DNA from: CAWGYT01 sp963826795
Lineage (GTDB): Bacteria > Planctomycetota > Planctomycetia > Pirellulales > Pirellulaceae
DNA: 64,000 nucleotides
NCBI GenBank assembly: GCA_963826795.1
Contig: CAWGYT010000014.1
Location: 59,610-123,609 of the forward strand
Direction: 5' to 3'
Of the stretch, positions 9,292-17,963 are shown piece after piece; the stretch's first letter is position 1; the number at the start of each line of letters is the position of its first letter. Below the pieces are notes generated by a model. That model saw only the letters and a program-made list of their open reading frames with translations, was not told where the DNA came from and ran no database searches. The position numbers and the translations under genes are program-made.

Positions 9292-10038
9292 TTGGACGCT
9301 GGAGTCAACCCAACCTGCCGTCCGACCCCACGCAGCGGCCTGCCGCTCATGATTCTCGGAACCACCGTCCTGGCGATCGGGTGTCATGCCCCGGGGACCA
9401 GCCAAAATATTGACGGCGTCCGCATGTTTCAGCAGGGGCAGTCTCAGGCGGCGATTCAGCAGTTTCAACAGTCGTTGGCCGCCAATCCAATGAATGCGGA
9501 CAGCTACTACAATCTGGCGGCGTCTTACCACTACGTGGGCAAGCAGAATGGCGACCCGAACGCGCTGACTCAGGCCGAGAGTCTCTACCACCAGTGTCTT
9601 GATCTGAACCCAGATCACGTGGCCTGTCATCGCGGGCTCGCCGTCTTGCTGGTGGATACGAATCGTCCGCAGAGCGCGTTTACCCTGTTGGAACGCTGGG
9701 CAGTGCGCAGTCCCCAAATCGCCGATTCTCGAATCGAGCTGGCTCGCTTGCATGAGGAATTCGGAGAGAGCGAGGCGGCACAGCGATACCTGGCCGAAGC
9801 GATCGACGTCCAACCGGGCAATCCGCGCGCATGGCTGGCGTTGGGTAAGTTGCGAGAGGACCAGGGCCAGTACGCACAGGCCTTAAGCAATTACCAGCAG
9901 GCCTACTATTTGAACGGCAATCAGCCGGCGGTCGCGCAGCACATGGCGGCACTGCAGCAGCAACTCGCCGCCGGGGGCGGGACGCCACCCAACGGCAACC
10001 AACTGGTGGAGACTCCCCGCGGTTGGACCCGGCGCTGA
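9292..10038 (+). CDS. TPR-repeat lipoprotein
   Basis: This product of about 248 residues starts at a TTG with AAGGAG 7 nt upstream. A hydrophobic segment ends in VLAIGC, a lipobox-like signal at residues ~26-31, suggesting a lipid-anchored exported protein. Tetratricopeptide repeats follow: FQQGQSQAAIQQFQQSLAAN, a Tyr-rich NLAASYHYVGK repeat, LYHQCLDLNPDH, and further pairs up to AWLALGKLREDQGQYAQAL. The tail is Gln/Gly-rich. It is probably a scaffold for protein-protein contacts in the cell envelope; partners are unknown. Confidence 0.8.
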   Translation: MDAGVNPTCRPTPRSGLPLMILGTTVLAIGCHAPGTSQNIDGVRMFQQGQSQAAIQQFQQSLAANPMNADSYYNLAASYHYVGKQNGDPNALTQAESLYHQCLDLNPDHVACHRGLAVLLVDTNRPQSAFTLLERWAVRSPQIADSRIELARLHEEFGESEAAQRYLAEAIDVQPGNPRAWLALGKLREDQGQYAQALSNYQQAYYLNGNQPAVAQHMAALQQQLAAGGGTPPNGNQLVETPRGWTRR

Positions 10039-10086
10039 GCCGCCTACTCACGGACGGGTTGTCAGCCGGGATTCGCACCCGTGCCG

Positions 10087-10126
10087 GACGGTGCGGTCCT
10101 TCTAATGACGGTGCGGTCCTTCTAAT
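10087..10126. repeat. Tandem duplication, 2 x 20 bp
   Basis: The unit GACGGTGCGGTCCTTCTAAT occurs twice without a gap in the intergenic space before serC. It is a simple local duplication. Confidence 0.9.
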
Positions 10127-10227
10127 GAACCGGGTGAACGAATAGAATCTGCAGTTCATTTCGCTGTCCGGCCGGTCCCGACTGGGGTTCGGCGGCCGGG
10201 GCGGCGTCCCTTTGCCGAGGCAATTTG

Positions 10228-11343
10228 ATGGCAACTCGTACTCAGCCGACCGAGCGGGTCTACAATTTTTCGCCGGGCCCTGCGGTTTTACCTTTGCCGG
10301 TCCTGGAGCGAGTTCAGGCGGAGCTACTTTGTTTGCCGGGAGCCGGGGCGTCGGTGCTGGAGATCAGTCACCGCAGCAAGCAGTTCATCGCCATTATGGA
10401 GTCTGCCGAGCATCATTTGCGACAGTTACTCTCGATCCCGAATAACTACCGTGTGTTGTTTCTGCAGGGAGGATCGCGATTGCAATTCAGCATGATCCCC
10501 ATGAATCTCATGCGGGGTTCTGCCGACACGGCGGATTACATTGTGACGGGCAGCTGGGGAGAGGCGGCGGTGACGGAGGCCCGTAAAGCGGGGGCCATCC
10601 ATCTGGCTTGGGACGGAAAGGCGAGCGGGTACGACCATTTGCCCGAGGCGGACGAACTGCGGTTTTCTGCCGCGCCGGCATACGCCTATTTCACGTCCAA
10701 CGAGACGATCGAGGGAGTCCAGTTTGCAAGTGAGCCGGCCGTGGGGGAGATCCCGCTGGTCTGCGACGCCTCGTCCGACTTGCTGCATCGACCGGTGGAC
10801 GTCGCCCGGTACGGGCTCCTGTACGCCTGTGCCCAAAAGAACGCCGGGCCGGCCGGTGTGACCATCGTCATCATTCGCGACGACTTGCTGAAACGGAGCA
10901 CGAAGGACCTGCCGGGTTACTTCAACTATCGGACGCATGCCGACCAAAAATCCATGTACAACACCCCACCCACGTTCGCGATCTACGTCGTGGACCTCGT
11001 GGCTCAATGGCTCTTGGACGACGTCGGAGGCCTCGCGGCGATGTATGAGTTGAATCAGAAAAAGGCCAAACTGTTGTACGAAGTGATCGATCGCAGTGAG
11101 GGCTTTTACGCGGGACATGCTCGCCCCGACAGTCGCTCGCTGATGAATGTCACATTTCGTCTTTCCAGCGACGATCTCGAAAACCGGTTTGTTTCGGAAG
11201 CCGCGGAGCGGCAGCTCTACAACCTGAAGGGCCATCGCAGCGTCGGGGGCATGCGGGCCTCGATTTACAACGCGATGCCGACGGAGGGCGTGGTCGCGTT
11301 GCGCGACTTCATGCAGGAATTCCATCAACAGAACCGAGCGTGA
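10228..11343 (+). CDS. serC: Phosphoserine aminotransferase
   Basis: This enzyme converts 3-phosphohydroxypyruvate and glutamate to phosphoserine, the second step of serine synthesis. It is 371 residues long, close to the usual ~360. It opens with YNFSPGPAVLP and has LFLQGGSRLQFSMIPMN and TSNETIEGVQF. The PLP lysine is at residue ~204 in YACAQKNAGPAG, and the C-terminal GHRSVGGMRASIYNAMP is diagnostic. GAGG precedes the ATG; a TTG one codon earlier is less likely. serA follows 16 nt later, so the two form an operon for phosphoserine. Confidence 0.97.
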   Translation: MATRTQPTERVYNFSPGPAVLPLPVLERVQAELLCLPGAGASVLEISHRSKQFIAIMESAEHHLRQLLSIPNNYRVLFLQGGSRLQFSMIPMNLMRGSADTADYIVTGSWGEAAVTEARKAGAIHLAWDGKASGYDHLPEADELRFSAAPAYAYFTSNETIEGVQFASEPAVGEIPLVCDASSDLLHRPVDVARYGLLYACAQKNAGPAGVTIVIIRDDLLKRSTKDLPGYFNYRTHADQKSMYNTPPTFAIYVVDLVAQWLLDDVGGLAAMYELNQKKAKLLYEVIDRSEGFYAGHARPDSRSLMNVTFRLSSDDLENRFVSEAAERQLYNLKGHRSVGGMRASIYNAMPTEGVVALRDFMQEFHQQNRA

Positions 11344-11359
11344 AAGCGAGACCAAGAAC

Positions 11360-12977
11360 ATGGCGAAAATTATCGTTCTGGACAAGCTCGCTCAGGAAGG
11401 ATTGGATTTGCTTGAGACCGCTCCGGGCATCACGTACGAAGTCCGGACGGGCTTGAAGGGCGCCGACCTTCGAGAGGCTCTGGCCGGCAGCGAGGGAGCC
11501 ATCTGCCGCAGCGGTGTCAAGATCACGGCGGATGTCCTGGAAGGCAACCGTCGGCTCAAGGCGATCGCCCGCGCGGGGGTGGGGACGGACAATATTGACA
11601 AGACCGCGGCAACTCGACAGGGCGTGATCGTGATGAACACGCCAACCGGCAATACGATCAGCACCGCGGAGCACGCCTTTGCCCTGATGCTGGCGATGTC
11701 GCGCAATGTGGCGCCGGCCTATCAGTCGCTGTTGGAAGGCCGCTGGGATCGCGCGGCCTACACGGGCACGCAACTGGCGGACAAGACGCTCGGGATCGTC
11801 GGTCTGGGGCGAATCGGCCAGGAAGTTGCCTCCCGCGCGATCGCCTTCGGCATGCGGGTCATCGGCTACGATCCGTTCCTCTCCGCCGAGCGAGCTGTGG
11901 AATTGGGTATCGAGCCGGTGGCGAGTGTGGATGAGATGTTGCCGCGCGTCGACTATCTGACGGTCCATACTCCGTTGACCGCAGAAACGCGCAATCTGAT
12001 CGATACCCCGCAATTGCAGAAAATGAAACGCGGCGTCCGCTTGGTCAATTGCGCTCGTGGTGGGATTTACAATGAACAGGCGTTGGTCGAGGGTTTGAAG
12101 TCGGGTCATCTTGGGGGCGTGGCCTTGGACGTGTTTGAAGAAGAGCCCTGCCCGACGCACCCGGTGTTTGGTTTGCCTGGCGTGGTCTGCACACCGCATT
12201 TGGGCGCGAGTACCGAAGAGGCCCAAACTCAGGTCGCCGTCGAAGCAGTTCAGTTGCTGGTCAACTTTTTTGCGACCGGCGAGATCCGGCACGCGGTGAA
12301 CATGGCCGCGATCGATCCCAAGACGCTGGCCGCCCTCCGCGGATTCCTGGATGTCAGTTACCGGCTGGGACGGATGCTGGCGCAATGGAGTGAGGGGCAG
12401 ATCACGGGCTGTCATCTAAGCTGCCGCGGAGAGGTGGCGACCAAAGATACGAACTTGTTGAGTGCGGCCTTCTGCGCCGGGCTGATCGAGTCCGCAATGG
12501 ACGAGGACGTGAACATCGTGAACGCTGCGCGTTCTGTTGCAAGACCGTGGGATCGACGTCGTGGTCGAAACGAGGGCCGAACGCGGCGCCTTCAACTCGG
12601 CGATCCTGGCCGAGGTCACCACGACCTGCGGGACTTATCAAGCCGGCGGAACCCTGTTCGGGAATGACATGCCCCGCCTGATTCTGCTTGAGAACTACCG
12701 CCTTGAGGCGTATCTGGACGGCATCTTGTTCGTTTTCACGCACCAGGATGTACCTGGCATTATCGGCGCCGTTGGGAGTATTTTCGGGCGACACGACATC
12801 AATATCGCTCAAATGGCCGTGGGACGAGCCGGTCCGGGCAGCCAGGCGATCGGAATTCTTAACCTCGATGCGCCGCCCACGGCTGCGGCAATTGCGGAGG
12901 TTGGAGCGCATCCCCATATCGATCGCACGGCCGTGGTTCAGCTGCCGGCCGCCGGTGAACTGCCCGGTTGGCTGTAA
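11360..12977 (+). CDS. serA: D-3-phosphoglycerate dehydrogenase, one frameshift
   Basis: This is the first enzyme of serine synthesis (NAD-dependent oxidation of 3-phosphoglycerate), here of the long type of about 538 residues. The substrate and NAD domains show GIVGLGRIGQEVA, RLVNCARGGIYNE (catalytic Arg), VFEEEPC and CTPHLGAST (catalytic His). An intervening domain and a C-terminal ACT domain (VFTHQDVPGIIGAVGSIFG) follow. The frame breaks near 12530: an extra base in GCGCGTTCTG moves the reading from NIVNAA into LLQDRGIDVVVETRAERGAF. Since the ACT domain is intact after the break, an indel error is likely. Serine feedback through the ACT domain is expected from the family. Confidence 0.93.
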
Positions 12978-13126
12978 CCGTCGGTTGCGGACCGCGCGAC
13001 CTCCGATTAGGGTGAGAAGCTGAGCGGCGGTGGCCGACGTCAGGATTCCGCCGCTCGGTTGCGGCCAAGGGAGTTGCCGATTCCCGTTGCCCTGCCCTTT
13101 CCGACGCGGTTCGCGCGTCTGCAACC

Positions 13127-14418
13127 GTGCAATTCACCGTCTTAATTGCGATCGTCGTCGGATTCACGAGCCTGTATCAGGCCCAGCCGGGACCCGTCGA
13201 TGCGGTTCCGCTCAAGCTCGTCCTGGCGGGACTGGCTGCCTCCGCCCTGGTCGGCATGGCCTGGTGGGTGGCTCAACTTCAACGGCATGGCGCCGGAGCC
13301 TGCCGGATTTTTCGCTGGGTTCATCGCGGCGAGCAACTGCACGGCGTGGCTTACCTGCTGGTGGTGATTGTGCTCTTCACGGTGCTGGACGTCGCGCAGA
13401 TTGCTCATTCGAATTGGAGCCTTGGGGAGATTTTTTTTGGGGACGACGTCGCGGTGCTGTTGGTATTGACCCTGCCGCTGTTCGGATCCTGGGTCTGCCT
13501 CGCCGAAGGTGGGGCGCGGCGACGTGGGGAGAACGACTCACGCAGGCCGTTCGCCAAGCACGATACACGCTGGTCTTGCCGTTGGTGCCGGTCCTTGCCC
13601 TGGCGGCGATGGGCGACTTACGACGCGGGACGGGACACGCGGACAATCAGCAGTGGGAGGGCATCGCCGGCCTGCTGGTGATGGCGCTGTTCACCGCAGG
13701 GCTTCCCTGGCTCCTGCGGTATTGCTGGGCGACTCGGCCACTTCCGGACGGGCCTGCACGGCGCGCGATCTCCCAGTTGTGCCAGCGAGCGGAGATCGGG
13801 ATCGGCGAGATCCTGGAGTGGGATACGTCGGACCAGATGGTCAACGCGGCGATTTCCGGTTTCTTCCCGCCGCTGCGTTATCTGTTCGTTTCCGACGGAC
13901 TGCTGCGGCGGCTGACAGCGGACGAAGTCCTGGCGGTCGCCGCGCATGAACTGGGTCATTGCCGACACCGACATCTGCCGCGGCTGGTTCTCTCCCTGGG
14001 AGTCCCTTTCTTCGGCTTGTTGCTGGCAGGCGAACTCCTTGCGCAGCATGCCTGGTTGGGCAACGCCGGGATTCCCCTGCTGGTGTCCGCGATCCTGACC
14101 GGCTGGGCATTTGTCCACGGGTCCTGGGCCCGGCAATTCGAACATCAGGCGGACCTGGCCGGCTGCCTCCTGTTGTCCGGATCGGACGCGTTAACGGGGG
14201 AGGCGATCGAACTCTTCTCGCGGGCTCTCTGGGCGACCTCGCCGCGGCCGGCGGGCGACTGGCTGCACCCCGCCCCCGCCGATCGCGTCACTTTGCTCCG
14301 GCGTTTTCTCGCGGAACCGGCCGCACACGCCAGGTTCGAACGGCAAATGACGCGGCTCACACGGCTGCAGTGGGAGCTCAATCTCGGCCTCGCGCTGGCC
14401 TGGCTCGTCCTCGCCTAG
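13127..14418 (+). CDS. M48-family membrane metallopeptidase, one frameshift
   Basis: This is a putative zinc endopeptidase of the Ste24/HtpX type in the cytoplasmic membrane. The N-terminal ~125 residues hold hydrophobic helices (LVLAGLAASALVGMAWWVA, AYLLVVIVLFTVLDVA, VAVLLVLTLPLFGSW). After a frame break near 13508 (one base missing in GAAGGTGG) come more helices and the zinc site HELGHCRHRH, with the third ligand in FEHQADLAG. The start is probably the GTG at 13127. Restored length is about 430 residues. It may take part in membrane protein quality control, but no substrate can be named. Confidence 0.82.
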
Positions 14419-14808
14419 CCATCGCATTCCCACAAATCTATCGGGCATCCCTGCCCGCCACTCCCCTGCAGGACCCGCTCCTGGTCGCCAACGCGCGGTG
14501 GCATTGGCAAAGACAGAGGCGGTCTCGGGACCGTAATCTGCAGTAACTTCGCCGACACACTGCCAAGTCGCGTGCCATGATTGGTAGGACGCGTCTGGCA
14601 CAGAATCCGCACGATTGCTAACGGGCGAAGGGCACCGTGCGGACGTGCATCGGGAGCACAAAGGTCGGCTTGATTCGCGCTGGCGATCGAGACGATATCG
14701 GCTGGTGAGGGCGTGGTGCGTCCTTTCCGCCCGTCCGCTTGAGGACGCCCCCGCCCGCCCAATCAGGTCCCCCAGGCTTCTTGCAACCAAAGAAAGACGA
14801 CAGGCACT
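14419..14808. other. Intergenic region
   Basis: I see no convincing gene, RNA or repeat in these 390 bases. Short frames on both strands have no ribosome binding sites or recognisable motifs. Confidence 0.35.
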
Positions 14809-15048
14809 ATGGCAATTCGGGAAGACATCGTCGGTTTGGAGAATCAGGTCCACGAGGCGCTCGAGCTCAGCCCCTATCTGACTCGAAGCCGTGGCGTACG
14901 TTGCGAGGCGGACAATGGACGCGTGACGATCCGCGGGGAAGTCGGATCCTACTTCCAAAAACAAATGGCGACCGAGGTGGTTCGCAAGCTGAGCGGGATT
15001 GACGAGATTAACAACCAACTGGAAGTGATCTGGAATTTCCGCGCGTAG
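14809..15048 (+). CDS. Small BON-domain protein
   Basis: This 79-residue protein is almost entirely one BON fold: IVGLENQVHEALELSPYL, then the GRVTIRGEVGSY strand pair and KLSGIDEINNQLEV. It has no signal peptide, unlike many BON proteins that act in the periplasm, so its compartment is unclear. BON domains are linked to phospholipid or surface binding. It stands alone between an M48 peptidase and a thiol peroxidase. Confidence 0.78.
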   Translation: MAIREDIVGLENQVHEALELSPYLTRSRGVRCEADNGRVTIRGEVGSYFQKQMATEVVRKLSGIDEINNQLEVIWNFRA

Positions 15049-15063
15049 GAATCTTTCCACCAA

Positions 15064-15098
15064 TCTCGAATCTCGAATCTCGAATCTCGAATCTCGAG
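15064..15098. repeat. Tandem repeat, 5 x 7 bp
   Basis: TCTCGAA is repeated four times, with a fifth unit ending in G (TCTCGAG). It starts 15 nt after the stop of the BON gene. Such a short-unit array can change copy number by slippage. Confidence 0.9.
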
Positions 15099-15270
15099 CG
15101 ATGCCGCGTCCCGCCCTCGCCTAGGCGGCGGCGCGGCCCTTCATTCGCGCCGTGGTCCCGCCGCGCCGGGACACCCATCTCTCAGCCCCCTTGCGGGCTT
15201 CTCTCGTCGTCGAGATACTGCCGCTGTGGTGGTTCAATCCATTCGAGTTCTTGCCAAGACGAGGTGTCTG

Positions 15271-15798
15271 ATGTCGCGACCTGGAGCGATTACGTTCAAG
15301 GGGAATCCCATGACGCTGGCCGGCGAAGCCTTGCAGGTCGGGCAAGCGGCCCCCGACTTCGCCCTGCACCGTTTTGCCGACGGAGCGATGCAAACGGTCA
15401 CGCTGAAAGGTGATCTGGCGGGCAAGCCTACGATCATCAGTGTTGTCCCTTCGCTCGATACAGGTGTTTGTCAAAAACAAACGAAGGAGTTTAATGAGAA
15501 ACTTGGGGCGCTGGGAGATCGGGTGAACGCCGTCACCGTCAGCCTCGACCTGCCGTTTGCCCAGAATCGATTCTGCGGTGCCGAAAACATCACCAACATG
15601 GTGACCCTCAGTGACTATCAGGAGCGGCGTTTCGGTCACGACTGGGGCATGCTGATCGACGAGTTGAAGATCCTGGCTCGAGGTGTGTTTGTGGTCGATG
15701 CCAGCGGCAACTTGGTTTACGCTGAGCTCGTGCCTGAGGTCACGCAGGAGCCCGACTATAACGCCGCGTTGGCCGCACTCTCGAAGCTGGCCGCCTAA
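15271..15798 (+). CDS. tpx: Thiol peroxidase
   Basis: This atypical 2-Cys peroxiredoxin reduces hydroperoxides using thioredoxin. The 175-residue length is normal (E. coli Tpx has 168). The peroxidatic Cys lies in SLDTGVCQKQTKEFN and the resolving Cys in NRFCGAENI, both in the right context. The ATG at 15271 has GAGG 7 nt upstream and begins with SRPGAITFKGNPMTL, the expected N-terminus; the frame upstream of it is not conserved-looking. Confidence 0.95.
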   Translation: MSRPGAITFKGNPMTLAGEALQVGQAAPDFALHRFADGAMQTVTLKGDLAGKPTIISVVPSLDTGVCQKQTKEFNEKLGALGDRVNAVTVSLDLPFAQNRFCGAENITNMVTLSDYQERRFGHDWGMLIDELKILARGVFVVDASGNLVYAELVPEVTQEPDYNAALAALSKLAA

Positions 15799-15855
15799 CG
15801 GTGCCAGGCTCGCGTCCTCGCCAAGTGACGTTCGCTGGGAAGGTGGACGGGTTTG

Positions 15856-16872
15856 ATGAACGGCTTTCCATCATGGTCATTTCCGCTGACGTGGGCGTCT
15901 TTCAGGCGAGCCGCGTCCTGGGCGGCCGCGCTGGCGTTGAGCTTTGGTAGTGTGGCCGCGGGGCAACCACTCGCGGTACGGACGCTCGGTGGAATCCAGC
16001 TGTGGACGGACCATTTCATCTACGGCGAGTGGCGAATCCAGCAAAACGCGGTGACCGGCGATTACCGGCTGTTGGATGACCGAGACGCGCGTCACGCCGC
16101 CGGCTCGCTTGACGAATGCCGAAAGCGGTTTGAGGAGCTCAGGCAACAGCGGCAATTGCCCGCCCTGAAACCGACGGTGGTTGTGATCCTCCATGGACTC
16201 GGGCGCAGTCGGCAGTCGATGGAGGGACTGGCGAAGTTTCTCCGCGGCCAAAGTGATTGGACGACGATTAACTTCTCGTACGCGAGCACCCGCAAGGGCG
16301 TCGCGGAGCATGCCCAGGCGCTGGCCGAGGTGATTGGCAACTTGGAAGGTGTCGAGCGGGTCCACTTGGTCGGGCACAGTCTCGGCAACATTGTCGTGCG
16401 ACGCTATCTTTCGGATCGCGGCAAGGCGGGCGGAGATCGCCGCCCGAGCATTGGACGAGTCGTGATGCTGGCACCTCCTAATCAGGGATCCGCCACCGCC
16501 CGGCTGCTCAAGGACAGCCGGCTGTTCGCGTGGGTGGCCGGGGCGAGCAGCCAAGACTTGGGAGGCCGTTGGCAGGAACTGCAGACCGATCTGGCGACGC
16601 CGACGGACCTTGGGATCATCGCCGGTAGCACGCGGGGCGGGAAGGGATCGAATCCCTTGATCCCGGGCGATGACGATGTGATTGTCGGTCTCGACGAGAC
16701 CAAGCTGACCGGTGCTCGGGACTTCCTTGTTGTTAACTCGGCTCACACCTGGATCATGAACCACGACGAGGTCCAAGAAGCGACCCTCCGATTCTTAAGG
16801 GACGGCTGGTTTCGCTCGGAGGAGCTGCGTCATCCGCTGACGGATGCGCCAACACCTCCGTTTGGAGACTGA
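15856..16872 (+). CDS. Exported alpha/beta-hydrolase (lipase-like)
   Basis: This protein of about 338 residues has a long signal peptide (SWAAALALSFGSVAA, cleavage near residue 35). The mature part has the oxyanion-loop motif VVVILHGLGRSR, then the nucleophile elbow GHSLGNIVVRRY, followed by LAPPNQGS, which fits lipases of the PGAP1/LipA type. A C-terminal HTWIMNH provides a candidate catalytic His. A disordered loop precedes the core. The substrate is likely an ester or lipid outside the cytoplasm, but this is inference. An AAGGTGG precedes the ATG. The 3' end faces the YpfJ-like gene across a 17-bp repeat array. Confidence 0.82.
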   Translation: MNGFPSWSFPLTWASFRRAASWAAALALSFGSVAAGQPLAVRTLGGIQLWTDHFIYGEWRIQQNAVTGDYRLLDDRDARHAAGSLDECRKRFEELRQQRQLPALKPTVVVILHGLGRSRQSMEGLAKFLRGQSDWTTINFSYASTRKGVAEHAQALAEVIGNLEGVERVHLVGHSLGNIVVRRYLSDRGKAGGDRRPSIGRVVMLAPPNQGSATARLLKDSRLFAWVAGASSQDLGGRWQELQTDLATPTDLGIIAGSTRGGKGSNPLIPGDDDVIVGLDETKLTGARDFLVVNSAHTWIMNHDEVQEATLRFLRDGWFRSEELRHPLTDAPTPPFGD

Positions 16873-16900
16873 CGCCGACAACGGAACGAGTTGCTGCCTT

Positions 16901-16966
16901 GGCACCCGAGATGGCTGGGCACCCGAGATGGCTGGGCACCCGAGATGGCTGGGCACCCGAGATGGG
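16901..16966. repeat. Tandem repeat, ~4 x 17 bp
   Basis: The unit GGGCACCCGAGATGGCT occurs nearly four times (first copy lacks the leading G, last copy degenerates after GATGG). It fills most of the space between two convergent genes. It is not a CRISPR array because there are no spacers. Confidence 0.92.
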
Positions 16967-16987
16967 CTCGATCGAGAAGATCTCGAG

Positions 16988-17848
16988 TCAGAGCTGCGAA
17001 TAGTCGAGTTCAAACAGCAGCCGGCAACGGTTGAGGTCGCCTGAGGCGAGTCCTTCTCGAAACCAGCGTACGCGTTGAGCGGAGGTGCCGTGCGTGAACC
17101 GTCCAGGCAGAACGAAACCTTGGGAGCGCCGCTGCAGCGTGTCGTCTCCGATCTGGTTCGCGGCGTTCATCGCTTCTCCAATATCACCCTCCTCCAGGAT
17201 GTTGTATTCCTGATGGGCGTGATGAGCCCAGACACCCGCCAGAAAATCCGCCTGTAACTCGAGCCGGACGGAGGTCTGATTGGCGTCGATCGCGTTACCC
17301 TGCTGACGCCTCTGGTTCGCCGCATCGCTGAAGCCGAGCAGGGTCTGGACATGATGTCCGATCTCGTGCGCGATGACGTACGCCTGGGCGAAATCGCCCG
17401 GGGCCTGGTGGCGTTCACGTAGCTCGGTGAAAAAAACAGGGTCCATGTAGACCTGTTGGTCGGCGGGGCAATAGAACGGTCCCACCGCGGCACTCGCGAT
17501 TCCACATCCCGATCGGACTTGGCCCGAAAAGATCACCAGTTTGGGCGGTTCGTAGACGGCACCGCGAAGTTGCTCTCGAAAGAGCTTCGTCCAGACGGTT
17601 TCGGTGTCGCGGAGCACGACGGAAATGAATTCCCGCGTTTCGTCGTCCTCCGCCCCGGGGCCGGGCTGGACTTGTCCCGGTTGTGCCTGCCCAAGAATTC
17701 GGGCGATGGTCCCACCATCGGCGCCAAAGAACATCGCGATCAGGGCAATCAACAGGACCCCCAGACCTCCGCCACCGACGGCCATCCCGGGCGACACCCG
17801 CCGGCGGTCTTCGACGTTTTCACTTTGTTCGCGACCACGCCAACGCAT
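16988..17848 (-). CDS. YpfJ-family neutral zinc metallopeptidase
   Basis: This 286-residue protein has an N-terminal basic segment, one membrane helix (GVLLIALIAMFFGADGG, residues ~30-46) and a peptidase domain. The zinc site is YVIAHEIGHHVQTLLG; the SGCGIASAAVGPFYCPADQQ and YMDPVFFTEL segments, and RLELQADFLAGVWAHH with the likely third ligand, are characteristic. The ATG at 17848 has AGAGGA 8 nt upstream and is preferred over one 30 nt earlier, which would extend into a degenerate repeat end (17866-17902). Substrate unknown. Confidence 0.9.
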   Translation of the reverse strand: MRWRGREQSENVEDRRRVSPGMAVGGGGLGVLLIALIAMFFGADGGTIARILGQAQPGQVQPGPGAEDDETREFISVVLRDTETVWTKLFREQLRGAVYEPPKLVIFSGQVRSGCGIASAAVGPFYCPADQQVYMDPVFFTELRERHQAPGDFAQAYVIAHEIGHHVQTLLGFSDAANQRRQQGNAIDANQTSVRLELQADFLAGVWAHHAHQEYNILEEGDIGEAMNAANQIGDDTLQRRSQGFVLPGRFTHGTSAQRVRWFREGLASGDLNRCRLLFELDYSQL

Positions 17849-17865
17849 CGACTTGTCCTCTTGTG

Positions 17866-17902
17866 AGTGCTGTGTCACAGCTGAGATTTGGGGTTGGGGT
17901 CA
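17866..17902. repeat. Degenerate end of the MITE-like element
   Basis: The stretch AGTGCTGTGTCACAGCTGAG and its continuation GATTTGGGGTTGGGG match the left end of the elements at 21077-21228 and 40307-40440 with a few changes. No second end or central palindrome is present. It lies in the gap before the YpfJ-like gene. Confidence 0.65.
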
Positions 17903-17963
17903 GTACGAGAGAGGTGGTTCCGCGCGACGGTCCGGCGAATCTCACCGTCCGGATCCGGATCGC

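Noticed and set aside
14331..14345. TTCGAA loop resembling a tRNA T arm
   Set aside because: It lies inside the M48 peptidase frame and no acceptor or anticodon stem can be drawn around it.
16901..16966. Possible CRISPR array
   Set aside because: The 17-bp units are directly adjacent without spacers, and no cas gene is present in the window. The same applies to the other tandem arrays.
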